Part shown: in pieces, positions 26,077 to 35,048 of the stretch
How positions within the stretch are numbered: position 1 is the first letter of the stretch
How the letters are laid out: each line of letters starts with the position of its first letter
From: Polaribacter irgensii 23-P
GTDB lineage: Bacteria > Bacteroidota > Bacteroidia > Flavobacteriales > Flavobacteriaceae
Length of the DNA stretch: 64,000 nucleotides
Direction: 5' to 3'
Assembly (NCBI RefSeq): GCF_000153225.1
Contig: NZ_CH724148.1
Location: 2,558,611 to 2,622,610, forward strand
Translations under genes and position numbers: made by a program
The notes under the pieces: generated by a model
Database searches by the model: none
What the model saw: the letters and a program-made list of their open reading frames with translations, nothing else
What the model was told of the DNA's origin: nothing

Positions 26077-27543
26077 TTAGAGACTATTTTTTTTTATTAA
26101 TTCTGATGCAATTTTACCGGAAATTAAAGCTGGTGGAACTCCTGGACCAGGAACCGTTAATTGACCTGTAAAATATAAATTATGCACTTTGCCACTTTTT
26201 ATTTTTGGTCTTAAAAAAGCAGTTTGCAGCAATATGTTTGCCATACCGTAAGCATTGCCTTTGTAAGAATTGTATTCTTCTTTAAAATCTTTCACACAAA
26301 AAGATCTTTTAAAGATAACATTATTTTTCACTTCTTGACCTGTTAACTGTTCAAATCGATCCATTATTTTATTAAAATATGACTCTCTTAGCTCTTCTGT
26401 ATCTTCTATCCCTGGTGCTAAAGGCATTAAAAAGAAACCTGCTTCTTTCCCTTCAGGAGCCGAGGTTACATCGGTCATTGAGGTAAAATTGGCATAAAAC
26501 AGTGGATCCGTTGGCCATTTAGGATCGTCATAAATTTCTGCTGCGTGCAAGTCAAAGTCTGTATCAAAAAATAAGGTGTGATGGCTTGCATTTTTAATTT
26601 TCTTATCAAAACCAACATAAAACAGCAAAGAAGATGGCGCAAATGTTTTCTTATCCCAATATTTTTCTGAATATTGTCTTAAACCCTCTTCTAATAAGGT
26701 TTCTGTGTGATGATAATCCGCACCACTTAAAACAAGACTTGTTTCAATGGTTTTACCATTCACCAATAGACCAGAAACTTTGTTTTGAGCGTCGGTTATA
26801 ATCTTTTCTACATTGGCGTTTACTTCAAAACGGACCCCTAGAGAAGTAGCTAAAGAAACCATACCTTCAATAACTTTGTACATACCTCCTCTTGGATGCC
26901 AAGTACCCAATCCAAAATCTGCATAATTTATAAAATTATAAAAAGCTGGAGTGTTGTCTGGTTTCGCACCCAAAAACAAAACTGGAAATTCTAAAATTTT
27001 GATTAATTTTGGACTTTTAATATTTTTTCTCACCTGTTTTCTAACTGTAGAAAAAAACTGGGTCACTCTCGCAACAGTGGTTGTTGTAACCAGCTCTAAT
27101 GGCGAAATACCCGGTTTGTATACCAAGTCTAAAATCGCAGTTTCATAATTTGCTTTCGCTGAGTCTAGAAAAGTTTTCAAATGCTTCGCACTGCCTTTTT
27201 CTTCTTTCTCAAACATCGCATAAATGTCTTCCAGATTGTCAGAAACTTTTAAGGAAGAATTTTCTCCAAAATAAACCTCATATCCCGGACTCAATTTGTC
27301 TAAAATATAATAGTCTGAAGGTTTTTTACCAAAGTCAGCAAAAAAACGTTCAAAAACATCAGGCATCCAATACCAGGAGGGACCTAAGTCAAAAGTAAAT
27401 CCATCCTTCTTATATTGTCTTGCTCTTCCTCCTAAAGTATCATTTTTCTCGAAAACAGTAACATTGTACCCTTCTTTTGCCATATAGCAAGCCGAAGACA
27501 ATGCCGAAAACCCTGATCCAATTATATGAATTTCTTTTTTCAT
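26077..27543 (-). CDS. crtI: Phytoene desaturase
   Basis: This 488-residue FAD enzyme introduces double bases into phytoene to form lycopene or a related product. The N-terminal dinucleotide-binding motif is GSGFSALSSACYMAKEG with VFEKND after it, and the C-terminal FAD motif GQLTVPGPGVPPALISG lies near residue 462, both typical of bacterial CrtI. A two-base gap to crtB and a 62-base upstream gap with a -7 box and inverted repeats make this the start of a crtIB unit, likely controlled by the MerR/B12 regulator next door. Confidence 0.95.
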   Translation of the reverse strand: MKKEIHIIGSGFSALSSACYMAKEGYNVTVFEKNDTLGGRARQYKKDGFTFDLGPSWYWMPDVFERFFADFGKKPSDYYILDKLSPGYEVYFGENSSLKVSDNLEDIYAMFEKEEKGSAKHLKTFLDSAKANYETAILDLVYKPGISPLELVTTTTVARVTQFFSTVRKQVRKNIKSPKLIKILEFPVLFLGAKPDNTPAFYNFINYADFGLGTWHPRGGMYKVIEGMVSLATSLGVRFEVNANVEKIITDAQNKVSGLLVNGKTIETSLVLSGADYHHTETLLEEGLRQYSEKYWDKKTFAPSSLLFYVGFDKKIKNASHHTLFFDTDFDLHAAEIYDDPKWPTDPLFYANFTSMTDVTSAPEGKEAGFFLMPLAPGIEDTEELRESYFNKIMDRFEQLTGQEVKNNVIFKRSFCVKDFKEEYNSYKGNAYGMANILLQTAFLRPKIKSGKVHNLYFTGQLTVPGPGVPPALISGKIASELIKKNSL

Positions 27544-27552
27544 TATTTATTT

Positions 27553-27589
27553 TTTGTTTAACAAAGATACCGCAAAATTAAACATTTAA
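27553..27589 (-). promoter_or_regulatory. crtI promoter with two inverted repeats
   Basis: On the minus strand TATCTTTG (plus positions 27562-27569) fits the -7 consensus. A perfect inverted repeat TTTGTT-T-AACAAA (27553-27565) overlaps it, and a second, TTAAA-CA-TTTAA (27578-27589), lies just upstream. Both would be well placed for a repressor to block RNA polymerase. Their recognition by the adjacent MerR/B12 protein is inferred. Confidence 0.45.
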
Positions 27590-27605
27590 CTCTGCAGTTA
27601 CAAAA

Positions 27606-28523
27606 TTATAAGACTTTTAAAACATCGAGCATTGAGGCATAAAATGAAACGTCAAAATTGAGATCTTTGTCTTTCATGAGTTCTGTTTTTCTACCAACAG
27701 CAATCAATTGGTGATTCGTGTTTTTTAAACCATTTTCAAATTGCTTAAAATATGCTTCTATCTTATCGTCGTAAGGTTGAATAGTCAAAGAAGTTACAAA
27801 ACATATTTTTTTCTCGCTTTTAAAAAAATGATCTAGATTGTCTAATGGTAAATTTTGACCTAAATAAATGGTCTGATTCCCTCTTAAAATAAGTTCGTAA
27901 TTTAAATATAGCAAACCCAATTCATGAATTTCATTTTCTGGCAAAAATAATACGTATACTTTTTTAGATTTTTTTATTCCGTACTGAAGACTCTCTGTAT
28001 TAATATGAATTTTCTGCGCGATTAAATTTGAGACAAAGTGTTCGTGAACTGGTAAAAGCGTACCTGTTTGCCACAAAAGACCGACGTGATTTAGAAAGGG
28101 AATAAAAACTTCTTTAAAAACTTCTCGAAAGGTTTTTTTAATTAGTAATTTATGATAGGTAGCATTAAAAATTGTTTTATCGAATTGCAACATTGCTAAT
28201 TTTAAAGCAATAATTGCCTCGTCGTTAATTGCAGTTAAATTGGCAACTTCTCTAGAATGTATCAAAATATCTTCGTCAGACATTTTAGCGATTTTAGATA
28301 TTTTGTAATTGTTATTACTTAACAAAACAACATTTAACAGTTTCTGTAAATTTTGATGCGAATAATATCTAATATTTGTTTCTGTCCTCTTTGGCTCTAA
28401 GAGGTTGTATCTCTTCTCCCAAATGCGAATTGTATGAGATTTAATTCCCGATATATTTTCAAGGTCTTTGATCGTAAAGTCTTGCTTAATATTGTTCAAA
28501 CCTATAAGTTTTAAGTTAATCAA
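27606..28523 (-). CDS. MerR-family regulator with B12-binding domain, CarH-like
   Basis: This 305-residue protein has a MerR winged helix (about 15-85; HTIRIWEKRYNLLEP) followed by a four-helix and Rossmann-type cobalamin-binding region. Residues W151 and E161-H162 form the W-x9-EH motif that caps adenosylcobalamin in the Thermus photoreceptor CarH. E198-I-H200-E-L-G203 is the ExHxxG motif that supplies the lower axial histidine. The later GG of B12 domains is only GR here, so binding is likely but unproven. CarH proteins repress carotenoid genes in the dark and release DNA in light. This gene lies directly upstream of crtI and crtB on the same strand. Confidence 0.85.
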   Translation of the reverse strand: MINLKLIGLNNIKQDFTIKDLENISGIKSHTIRIWEKRYNLLEPKRTETNIRYYSHQNLQKLLNVVLLSNNNYKISKIAKMSDEDILIHSREVANLTAINDEAIIALKLAMLQFDKTIFNATYHKLLIKKTFREVFKEVFIPFLNHVGLLWQTGTLLPVHEHFVSNLIAQKIHINTESLQYGIKKSKKVYVLFLPENEIHELGLLYLNYELILRGNQTIYLGQNLPLDNLDHFFKSEKKICFVTSLTIQPYDDKIEAYFKQFENGLKNTNHQLIAVGRKTELMKDKDLNFDVSFYASMLDVLKVL

Positions 28524-28577
28524 AGATAAATGTTTTTAGTTCAATAAAAATTTTTTTATAAAAATTGTAACATTTCA

Positions 28578-28585
28578 TACATTTG
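28578..28585 (+). promoter_or_regulatory. Candidate -7 element of the ECF sigma operon
   Basis: TACATTTG matches TAnnTTTG 32 bases before the TTG start of the sigma factor gene. It lies in the 94-base divergent space shared with the MerR/B12 regulator gene. A -33 box is not clear. Confidence 0.45.
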
Positions 28586-28617
28586 CTTGACTTATAGGTA
28601 ATCTTAGAACCACCAAA

Positions 28618-29112
28618 TTGCAAAAAGATTTAGAAGATAAATTTTTAGTAGACTTCGAAACAAATCAAAACATAGCGCATAAAATTTGTAGAATTTACAC
28701 TTCGAATAGAGATGCCCACAACGATTTGTTTCAGGAAATAACCATACAAGTTTGGAAAAACTACCCGAAATTCAGGGGAGACTCTAAATTTAGCACTTGG
28801 ATGTACCGCGTTGCTTTAAACACTGCAATTTCCTTATATCGGAAATCTACGCGTCAATTAAAGACGCAAGATTTCGACGATGTTGCTTACAAAATCAAAA
28901 CGGTTGAATACGATGACACAGAAGAAGTGCAATTAAAAGCGCTCTATAAGGCAGTACACCAATTGAACGATATTGACAAGGCGCTCATTTTTTTATACTT
29001 GGAAGACAAACCATACACCGAAATATCAGAAACACTTGGTATTTCTAATGTAAATGCGAGAGTAAAAATGACCAGAGCTAAAGAAAAATTAAAAAATATT
29101 TTAAACCCATAA
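28618..29112 (+). CDS. ECF-type RNA polymerase sigma factor
   Basis: This 164-residue sigma-70 family protein has region 2 (about 10-75: DLFQEITIQVWKNYPKFRG, FSTWMYRVALNTA) and region 4 (about 105-160: DKALIFLYLEDKPYTEISE, GISNVNARVKMTRAKEKL) with no region 1 or 3. The only usable start is TTG at 28618. The next gene, one base downstream, encodes a membrane protein that may act as its partner. It is divergent from the CarH-like regulator, so it may take part in the light or oxidative response with the carotenoid genes, although no target is visible. Confidence 0.92.
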   Translation: MQKDLEDKFLVDFETNQNIAHKICRIYTSNRDAHNDLFQEITIQVWKNYPKFRGDSKFSTWMYRVALNTAISLYRKSTRQLKTQDFDDVAYKIKTVEYDDTEEVQLKALYKAVHQLNDIDKALIFLYLEDKPYTEISETLGISNVNARVKMTRAKEKLKNILNP

Positions 29113-29113
29113 T

Positions 29114-29728
29114 ATGTATTCGTTAGACAATTATAAAAAAGCGTGGGGAAACCAACCAGAGGAAACCTATCAATTTTCAGCTTTGGAGATCTATAAATTA
29201 GCGCATTCAAAATCAAGCTCCATTGTAAAGTGGATTTTTATTATTGGAATTTTGGAGTTCGTTGTTTTAAACTCATTATCCTTTTTTATCGATACAGAAA
29301 CTTCCTACGACGTTTACAAAGAAATGGGCTTAGAAAAGACAATTTTATATTCCACAATTGTGGCATATGGAGTTTTATTTTACTTTTTAGTGCTGTTCTA
29401 CCTCAATTACAAAAGAATCTCAACCACAGATTCCTCAAGACAATTGATGAAAAAAATAATTAAAACACGAAAAACAGTTCGCAATTACGTTTTGTTTAAT
29501 TTTAGTTACATGGCATTCGTCATCGTTTTGGTAACTGCAGCGTATTTAAAGACTCACTTTAACGATTTGGAAGCGAAACAAATTGTACTAATTTTACTTT
29601 TAATCTTTGTGCTCACCCTTATAATTTTAGGAGTATTATGGCTATTCTATCAGCTATTATATGGAATACTACTTAGAAAATTAAATTACAATTACAAAGC
29701 ACTCGCTAAATTAGAAAAAGAGTCTTAA
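29114..29728 (+). CDS. Four-helix membrane protein co-transcribed with the ECF sigma factor
   Basis: This 204-residue protein has a soluble start (about 35 residues), then four hydrophobic helices (about 37-58, 80-105, 128-148, 158-185) and a basic end. It follows the sigma gene by one base. It has no zinc-binding anti-sigma motif (HxxxCxxC). Similar flavobacterial proteins are often labelled beta-carotene monooxygenase in databases, but nothing in the sequence supports an oxygenase. By position it may be an unconventional anti-sigma factor, with the N-terminal segment contacting the sigma factor. Confidence 0.7.
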   Translation: MYSLDNYKKAWGNQPEETYQFSALEIYKLAHSKSSSIVKWIFIIGILEFVVLNSLSFFIDTETSYDVYKEMGLEKTILYSTIVAYGVLFYFLVLFYLNYKRISTTDSSRQLMKKIIKTRKTVRNYVLFNFSYMAFVIVLVTAAYLKTHFNDLEAKQIVLILLLIFVLTLIILGVLWLFYQLLYGILLRKLNYNYKALAKLEKES

Positions 29729-29842
29729 GTTTTATTTAAAATAAAACGCTTTTAATATTCTCTGAGCATACAAGGAGTGTTATGGATATAATTACATTTT
29801 AAGCCTTTCTATCTTGTGCTCTAAAAAAGAAATTCACAAGTG

Positions 29843-30868
29843 TTAGTGCTTAAAATTCATTAATTCCTGCAACAAAATCTCGTGCATTTCGCTGGTATAA
29901 TCCAAATGGGTAACAATTCTAATCCGACCTTCTCCCATAGGTGTTAAAAGTATGTTCTTGCATTTCATTTTTTCAATAAAGTTTGTGGCTCCAATCTTTT
30001 CATCCACGTAAAAAATAACAATATTTGTTTCTATGACTTCTAGCTTTGTAACGTAAGAGACCGAAGCCAAAACCTTACCAATCTCTTGTGCTCTTTTATG
30101 GTCTTCAGAAAGCCTTACAACATGATTGTTTAGTGCATATATCCCTGCAGCAGCTAAAAACCCTCCTTGTCTCATTGCTCCCCCGAGTAACTTGCGAACT
30201 CTTAGCGCTTTTGCTATATGCTCCTCAGTTCCTAATAATATCGATCCAATAGGTGCTCCTAAACCTTTAGAAAGACAAATTGAAATCGTGTCGAATAACT
30301 GACCGTATTGCTGTGGAGTCTCGTTTTTAGCAACCAACGCATTGAATAAACGAGCGCCATCTAAATGAAAAGCTAAATTATTATTTTGAGCTATTTTTTG
30401 TAACTTTTCTAACTCTGTGAAGTCCCAGCAAGCACCTCCACCTTTGTTTGTTGTATTCTCCACACAAACTAAACTTGAATAAGGAACATGAATATCTGCT
30501 CTTCCTGCCACGGCTTCCTCCAATTGTTTCGCTGTAAACATCCCTCTATTGCCGTCAATTAGCTTACAAGTCACCCCAGAATTAAACGCGGCTCCTCCTC
30601 CCTCATAATTGTAAACATGTGCGTACTTATCACAAATTAACTTGTCTCCCGGTTGTGTATGTAATTTTATCGCTGTTTGATTTGCCATCGTTCCAGAAGG
30701 AAAAAATAATGCCGCTTCCATTCCAAACATAGTGGCCGCTTTTTCTTGCAACTCGTTTACTGTAGGATCCATTTTAAAAACATCGTCACCCACTTTAGCT
30801 TGCATCATTGCAGCTAGCATTCCTTTTGATGGCCTTGTTACTGTATCTGATATTAAATCTATAATCAT
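29843..30868 (-). CDS. ltaE: Low-specificity L-threonine aldolase
   Basis: This 341-residue PLP enzyme cleaves threonine to glycine and acetaldehyde. It opens with the family pattern IDLISDTVTRPSKGML and has FPSGTMANQTAI near residue 57, HLDGARLFNA near 169 and the PLP lysine in CLSKGLGAPIGS near 200. Length is normal. It is monocistronic between the carotenoid block and a protease gene. A serine or allo-threonine preference cannot be decided from sequence. Confidence 0.93.
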   Translation of the reverse strand: MIIDLISDTVTRPSKGMLAAMMQAKVGDDVFKMDPTVNELQEKAATMFGMEAALFFPSGTMANQTAIKLHTQPGDKLICDKYAHVYNYEGGGAAFNSGVTCKLIDGNRGMFTAKQLEEAVAGRADIHVPYSSLVCVENTTNKGGGACWDFTELEKLQKIAQNNNLAFHLDGARLFNALVAKNETPQQYGQLFDTISICLSKGLGAPIGSILLGTEEHIAKALRVRKLLGGAMRQGGFLAAAGIYALNNHVVRLSEDHKRAQEIGKVLASVSYVTKLEVIETNIVIFYVDEKIGATNFIEKMKCKNILLTPMGEGRIRIVTHLDYTSEMHEILLQELMNFKH

Positions 30869-30953
30869 CTGTTTATTTTATTAATATGGGTTTGATTCTT
30901 CTTTTTTGACTGTCTAACTAAGAAAAACCCTTAAGAAATTTGCAAATATGTAT

Positions 30954-33389
30954 TTAATTTTCACTAAAATTAAAGAAAGATTCACTTCCAATTGGAGAAC
31001 CATCTGGAATTTTTAACGTGGCTGGTTTCTCAAATGACTTTGGCTCTTTCAAAAAAGCATCAATCATTTTTACCATCGCTAAATTATATATTTTCTGAAC
31101 TCCCTCAAGCTTTTTATTTTGTAAGATTGTTTTGATCTCATCTAACTTATAAAAAACGATAGCATTTACCTGTTTGTATTGATTTTTAGCGGCTGCCAAA
31201 TAAAACAATTGCACTAAAATATTTCTATTTACAACACCTTGTAATTCTTGATAGTATGTATCTTCATATATTTTTTGAAACGTTTTAGAAACCAGTTCAT
31301 CAATTAACTCTTCCAAACCTAGTTGACTTTTGTCAATGCTCTTATGTGCAATTAGTCGAGAAGCCCTTTCAGGATTTAACAACAAATTTAAGGTCATCTC
31401 ACTGGCTGTTTCTACTGCTCCAAAAGCGTCAAACTCAACTCCTAAATTGCTTTTAAAAGACTCTCTAGTTCTTCCGTAGCCTATTGCTCTTGGCGGAAAT
31501 AAATTCAATTTTTCTTTCGGAATTGCAATTTCATCAACAGCAATGGTTTTTAAAACTGCTTGTAAAGCAATTCTTTCCGAAACGCCAGAAACTCTTTTCA
31601 CAATCGTTTGATTGCCCCCTTTTACAGCATAACCGTATACTAAGCCCCCAATTAACTTTACTGTTGCTTCTGTTTGAAATCTATGGAAAAAATACAAAGG
31701 AACAAACACATCTTCCAGCACACTATACGGCTGATCTGTTTTAATATTATCGCTAGAAAATTTTTCTATGGCTGTTTTTCTTATTTTTAAAACGTTGTAC
31801 AACTCATCATGAATATTGCCTCCATTATCCCACAAATGCGCAGAAGCACTTGCACTTCCAGGTCCTCTTGCGTCTTTATCTGACAAATACTTCAATCCAC
31901 TTTCAAAAGCATTCTCTAAAATTATTCGCAACTGATTTTTAGTATCACCTTCAAAGTCTTGATAAAAATAAGCGACTGCTACTTTGTCCCAAGCACCTAT
32001 CTTAGTTTCGTATGCTTCAGAGAAATCGAGAACTCCTTCTTTTAGCCGCAATTTCATATGTGGATAATCCATCACAGAAGCATTCCCATTTGTACTGGCT
32101 GCAAAATTATGCGCAAAACCTAAGGTATGGCCAATTTCATGTGCCGATAATTGTCTAATTCTAGCAATTGCCACTTGCAAGGCTGCAGCATCGTCTGCAG
32201 TATGCTCCTTATAAGCAGCTTGTAAGGCTTGCACAATTAAAAAATCTTGTCGAATCCTTAAACTTCCTAAACTTACATGTCCTTTAATTATTTCACCTGT
32301 TCTTGGATCAGAAATACTCCCCCCATAGCTCCAACCTCTTGTAGATCTGTGCACCCATTGCACCATATTATATCGAATATCTAAAGGATCTGCCCCTACA
32401 GGTAACATCTTCATTTGAAAAGCATCCTTGTAACCAATTGCCTCAAAAGCCTGATTCCACCAACTTCCGCCTTCTAATAAAGCGGAACGGATCGGTTCTG
32501 GTGTACCAGGGTCTACATAATAAATAATTGGAGTGATTGCCTCAGAAATTAACGCTTTGGGGTCCTTCTTTTCCAAGCGATGTCTATAAATAAAACGTTT
32601 TGTAATAGACTCGTTTACAGGAGATGCGTAATTTAAATACGTCATTGGATAGCCTCCAGCCCGAGGATCAAAAGTTCTTGGCTTGTAATTATTATCTGGC
32701 AACTCTACAAAAGCGTGTTGCTGGTAGACACTTACCAAACTCGCATCTGGTGTAACACTTCTGATTTGGTATCCTTTTGGAGTTCCTTTAAAAGTGAGCA
32801 GCACATCAAAGGCTACATTTTTAGGAAATGCTTTTGTTCTTTCTAAATTAAAAGCTGATTTACTGATGTCTAAGCTATAATTTCCTTGTTTGTTATCCGC
32901 CAAAGCTTTTGCAACTCCGTGCGCATCTCGCAGAAAGAAATCGCTAGCATCTATTAAAAAAAGACCATTTTTCTCTTCTTTTATTACAAAACCATGCAAA
33001 ACAGATTTTGAAAACGCCTCTTTTACTGATTTTTTTTCTGCTGTATTGTCTGTAATTGCTCTATACTTTTGATTGGGCTGTAGCAGCAATAATTTATTCC
33101 CCGCTTTTTTAAAATAAACAACAACTCCACCCCCTAACTGCCCTCTATCCAATCCGATATCATTCGAACCGATTCCTTCTGACAGCGCATGCGTGTATAG
33201 AAATTCAGTTTCTAGATCAGCTACCTGAAGAAATATTTTATCAGTACCTTCATCATAATAAAAAGTAAAATATCCTTCGTATTTTGTAATGCCTTTTTGT
33301 AATTTATTTCCCTGTTTTTCTTTAAAAAATTGAGAAAATCCGCTAGAAGTAATGGAAATAATAAATAGAAATAAAAGTAGTTTTTTCAT
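30954..33389 (-). CDS. Secreted zinc-dependent metalloprotease, DUF5117/DUF5118 family
   Basis: This 811-residue protein starts with a signal peptide (KKLLLFLFIISITSSGFS). The first part (about 20-330) is the DUF5118/DUF5117 region with repeated beta-strands. The catalytic zinc motif HEIGHTLGFAH (near 416-426) is the HExxHxxGxxH of metzincins. The C-terminal part (about 430-811) is a helical DUF4953-like region. It is probably periplasmic or secreted; it lacks a visible T9SS tail. Such proteases are common in Bacteroidetes, but their substrates are not established. No neighbouring gene suggests one. Confidence 0.88.
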   Translation of the reverse strand: MKKLLLFLFIISITSSGFSQFFKEKQGNKLQKGITKYEGYFTFYYDEGTDKIFLQVADLETEFLYTHALSEGIGSNDIGLDRGQLGGGVVVYFKKAGNKLLLLQPNQKYRAITDNTAEKKSVKEAFSKSVLHGFVIKEEKNGLFLIDASDFFLRDAHGVAKALADNKQGNYSLDISKSAFNLERTKAFPKNVAFDVLLTFKGTPKGYQIRSVTPDASLVSVYQQHAFVELPDNNYKPRTFDPRAGGYPMTYLNYASPVNESITKRFIYRHRLEKKDPKALISEAITPIIYYVDPGTPEPIRSALLEGGSWWNQAFEAIGYKDAFQMKMLPVGADPLDIRYNMVQWVHRSTRGWSYGGSISDPRTGEIIKGHVSLGSLRIRQDFLIVQALQAAYKEHTADDAAALQVAIARIRQLSAHEIGHTLGFAHNFAASTNGNASVMDYPHMKLRLKEGVLDFSEAYETKIGAWDKVAVAYFYQDFEGDTKNQLRIILENAFESGLKYLSDKDARGPGSASASAHLWDNGGNIHDELYNVLKIRKTAIEKFSSDNIKTDQPYSVLEDVFVPLYFFHRFQTEATVKLIGGLVYGYAVKGGNQTIVKRVSGVSERIALQAVLKTIAVDEIAIPKEKLNLFPPRAIGYGRTRESFKSNLGVEFDAFGAVETASEMTLNLLLNPERASRLIAHKSIDKSQLGLEELIDELVSKTFQKIYEDTYYQELQGVVNRNILVQLFYLAAAKNQYKQVNAIVFYKLDEIKTILQNKKLEGVQKIYNLAMVKMIDAFLKEPKSFEKPATLKIPDGSPIGSESFFNFSEN

Positions 33390-33459
33390 CTGTCATTTAA
33401 TTTTTATAAATCTATAAAATAAGCAGCAGTTTTAAAACAAGAAATCTTAAAAATTCATT

Positions 33460-33467
33460 TAGTTTTG
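33460..33467 (+). promoter_or_regulatory. Candidate -7 element of prfB
   Basis: TAGTTTTG fits TAnnTTTG and ends only eight bases before the prfB ATG. If used, the transcript would be nearly leaderless. Confidence 0.35.
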
Positions 33468-33475
33468 TTCAACCT

Positions 33476-34573
33476 ATGATTACACTAGACCAACTTAAAG
33501 ATATTGCGGATAGAATTGAGAAATTGAAATCTTATTTAGAGATCGATAAAAAACTCATAGAAATCGCTAATGAGGAAGAAAAAACAACCAACCCTGGCTT
33601 TTGGGACCACCCTAAAGAGGCAGAAGTTGCGATAAAAGAATTGCGTTTCAAAAAGAAATGGGTAACCGACTATCAGCACGCTATCACTTTAAATGACGAT
33701 GTAATTGTGTTGTACGAATTCTATAAAGAAGGAGACGTTGCAGAAACAGAAATGGACGAACAGTTTGAAAAAGTAAGTTCATTTTTAGAAGATATTGAGT
33801 TTAGAAATATGCTCTCTGAAGAAGGAGATTCTCTGGCTGCCACAATACAAATAACAGCTGGTGCTGGCGGAACAGAAAGTTGCGATTGGGTAGAAATGTT
33901 ATCTCGTATGTACAGTATGTGGGCAGAAAAACAAGGTTTTAAATTAAAAACCCTGAACTACCAAGCAGGAGATGTTGCCGGAATAAAAACCATTACTATA
34001 GAAATTGAAGGTGATTTCGCCTTTGGATGGCTAAAAGGAGAAAATGGAGTGCACCGATTGGTACGAATTTCGCCCTTTGATTCTAACGGAAAGCGACACA
34101 CTACATTTGGATCTGTTTACGTCTTCCCTGTAGCCGACGACTCTATAGAAATTGCAGTAAATCCAGCAGACATAGAAATTGTCACTGCGAGATCTAGCGG
34201 CGCTGGAGGTCAAAATGTAAATAAGGTGGAGACCAAAGTACAATTGACACACAAACCCACAGGAATACAAATCCAATGTTCTAATTCTCGATCTCAGCAT
34301 GACAATAGAGCCACTGCCATGAAAATGCTAAAGTCGCAATTATATGAAATTGAGCTAAAGAAACAACAGGCAACACGCGCTGACATCGAGGCAGGAAAAC
34401 TTAAAAACGAATGGGGAAGTCAAATTCGAAACTATGTAATGCATCCTTATAAATTAGTAAAAGATGTAAGAACTGCCTACGAAACAGGAAATGTTGATGC
34501 CGTGATGGATGGAAACATCAATCCTTTTTTAAAATCCTATTTAATGAAGAATGGACAAAAAAAAGATTCCTGA
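33476..34573 (+). CDS. prfB: Peptide chain release factor 2
   Basis: This 365-residue factor ends translation at UGA and UAA. The stop-recognition SPF tripeptide is in [11 protein letters not shown] near residue 200 and the catalytic GGQ in [13 protein letters not shown] near 243. The frame is continuous from ATG: the region after KLKSYL, where many bacteria have an in-frame TGA and a +1 programmed frameshift, reads straight through here. The autoregulatory frameshift is therefore missing in this gene. Length and domain plan are otherwise normal. Confidence 0.96.
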   Translation: MITLDQLKDIADRIEKLKSYLEIDKKLIEIANEEEKTTNPGFWDHPKEAEVAIKELRFKKKWVTDYQHAITLNDDVIVLYEFYKEGDVAETEMDEQFEKVSSFLEDIEFRNMLSEEGDSLAATIQITAGAGGTESCDWVEMLSRMYSMWAEKQGFKLKTLNYQAGDVAGIKTITIEIEGDFAFGWLKGENGVHRLVRISPFDSNGKRHTTFGSVYVFPVADDSIEIAVNPADIEIVTARSSGAGGQNVNKVETKVQLTHKPTGIQIQCSNSRSQHDNRATAMKMLKSQLYEIELKKQQATRADIEAGKLKNEWGSQIRNYVMHPYKLVKDVRTAYETGNVDAVMDGNINPFLKSYLMKNGQKKDS

Positions 34574-34615
34574 TAATTTGAAACAAAAAAACAAAGCTTT
34601 TAAACTTTTAAAAAA

Positions 34616-34957
34616 ATGATTAAAATATACCACAACTCTCGTTGCAAAAAATCTAGAGAAGGTTTGGCTATTTTAGAAAATTCAGAAAAAAAATTCGAAA
34701 TTATAAAATATTTAGAAACCGCTCCTTCAGAAGAAACACTCACTGAAATCATTGCGCTATTGAATATCAAACCCATACAATTGGTGCGAAAAACAGAAAA
34801 AATCTGGAAAGAGGAATTTAAAGGTAAAGACATGTCAGATACAGAAGTTATCAAAACAATGATTGCATACCCTAAATTAATTGAACGCCCAATTGTGATC
34901 AATCATCAACATGCAGTAATTGGCAGACCTCCAGAAAAAATCAACAGTATTATTTAA
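34616..34957 (+). CDS. ArsC/Spx-family thioredoxin-fold protein (arsenate reductase-like)
   Basis: This 113-residue protein has the ArsC thioredoxin fold with the N-terminal NSRCKKSREGL motif, giving a single Cys near residue 10 as in glutaredoxin-coupled ArsC proteins. The later RPIVINHQHAVIGRPPE holds the family's cis-Pro and active-site Arg. There is no arsenical transporter or ArsR nearby, so arsenate reduction is only the family label. YffB-like or Spx-like roles are alternatives. It follows prfB by 42 bases. Confidence 0.82.
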   Translation: MIKIYHNSRCKKSREGLAILENSEKKFEIIKYLETAPSEETLTEIIALLNIKPIQLVRKTEKIWKEEFKGKDMSDTEVIKTMIAYPKLIERPIVINHQHAVIGRPPEKINSII

Positions 34958-35048
34958 AACCACCTTACTTTCATTTGTTTAACTTTTTTTTAACTGAAAG
35001 TGCTAATATGAAGCGTCAACTTTGCTGCCGAACCATTAAAAGCATAAT

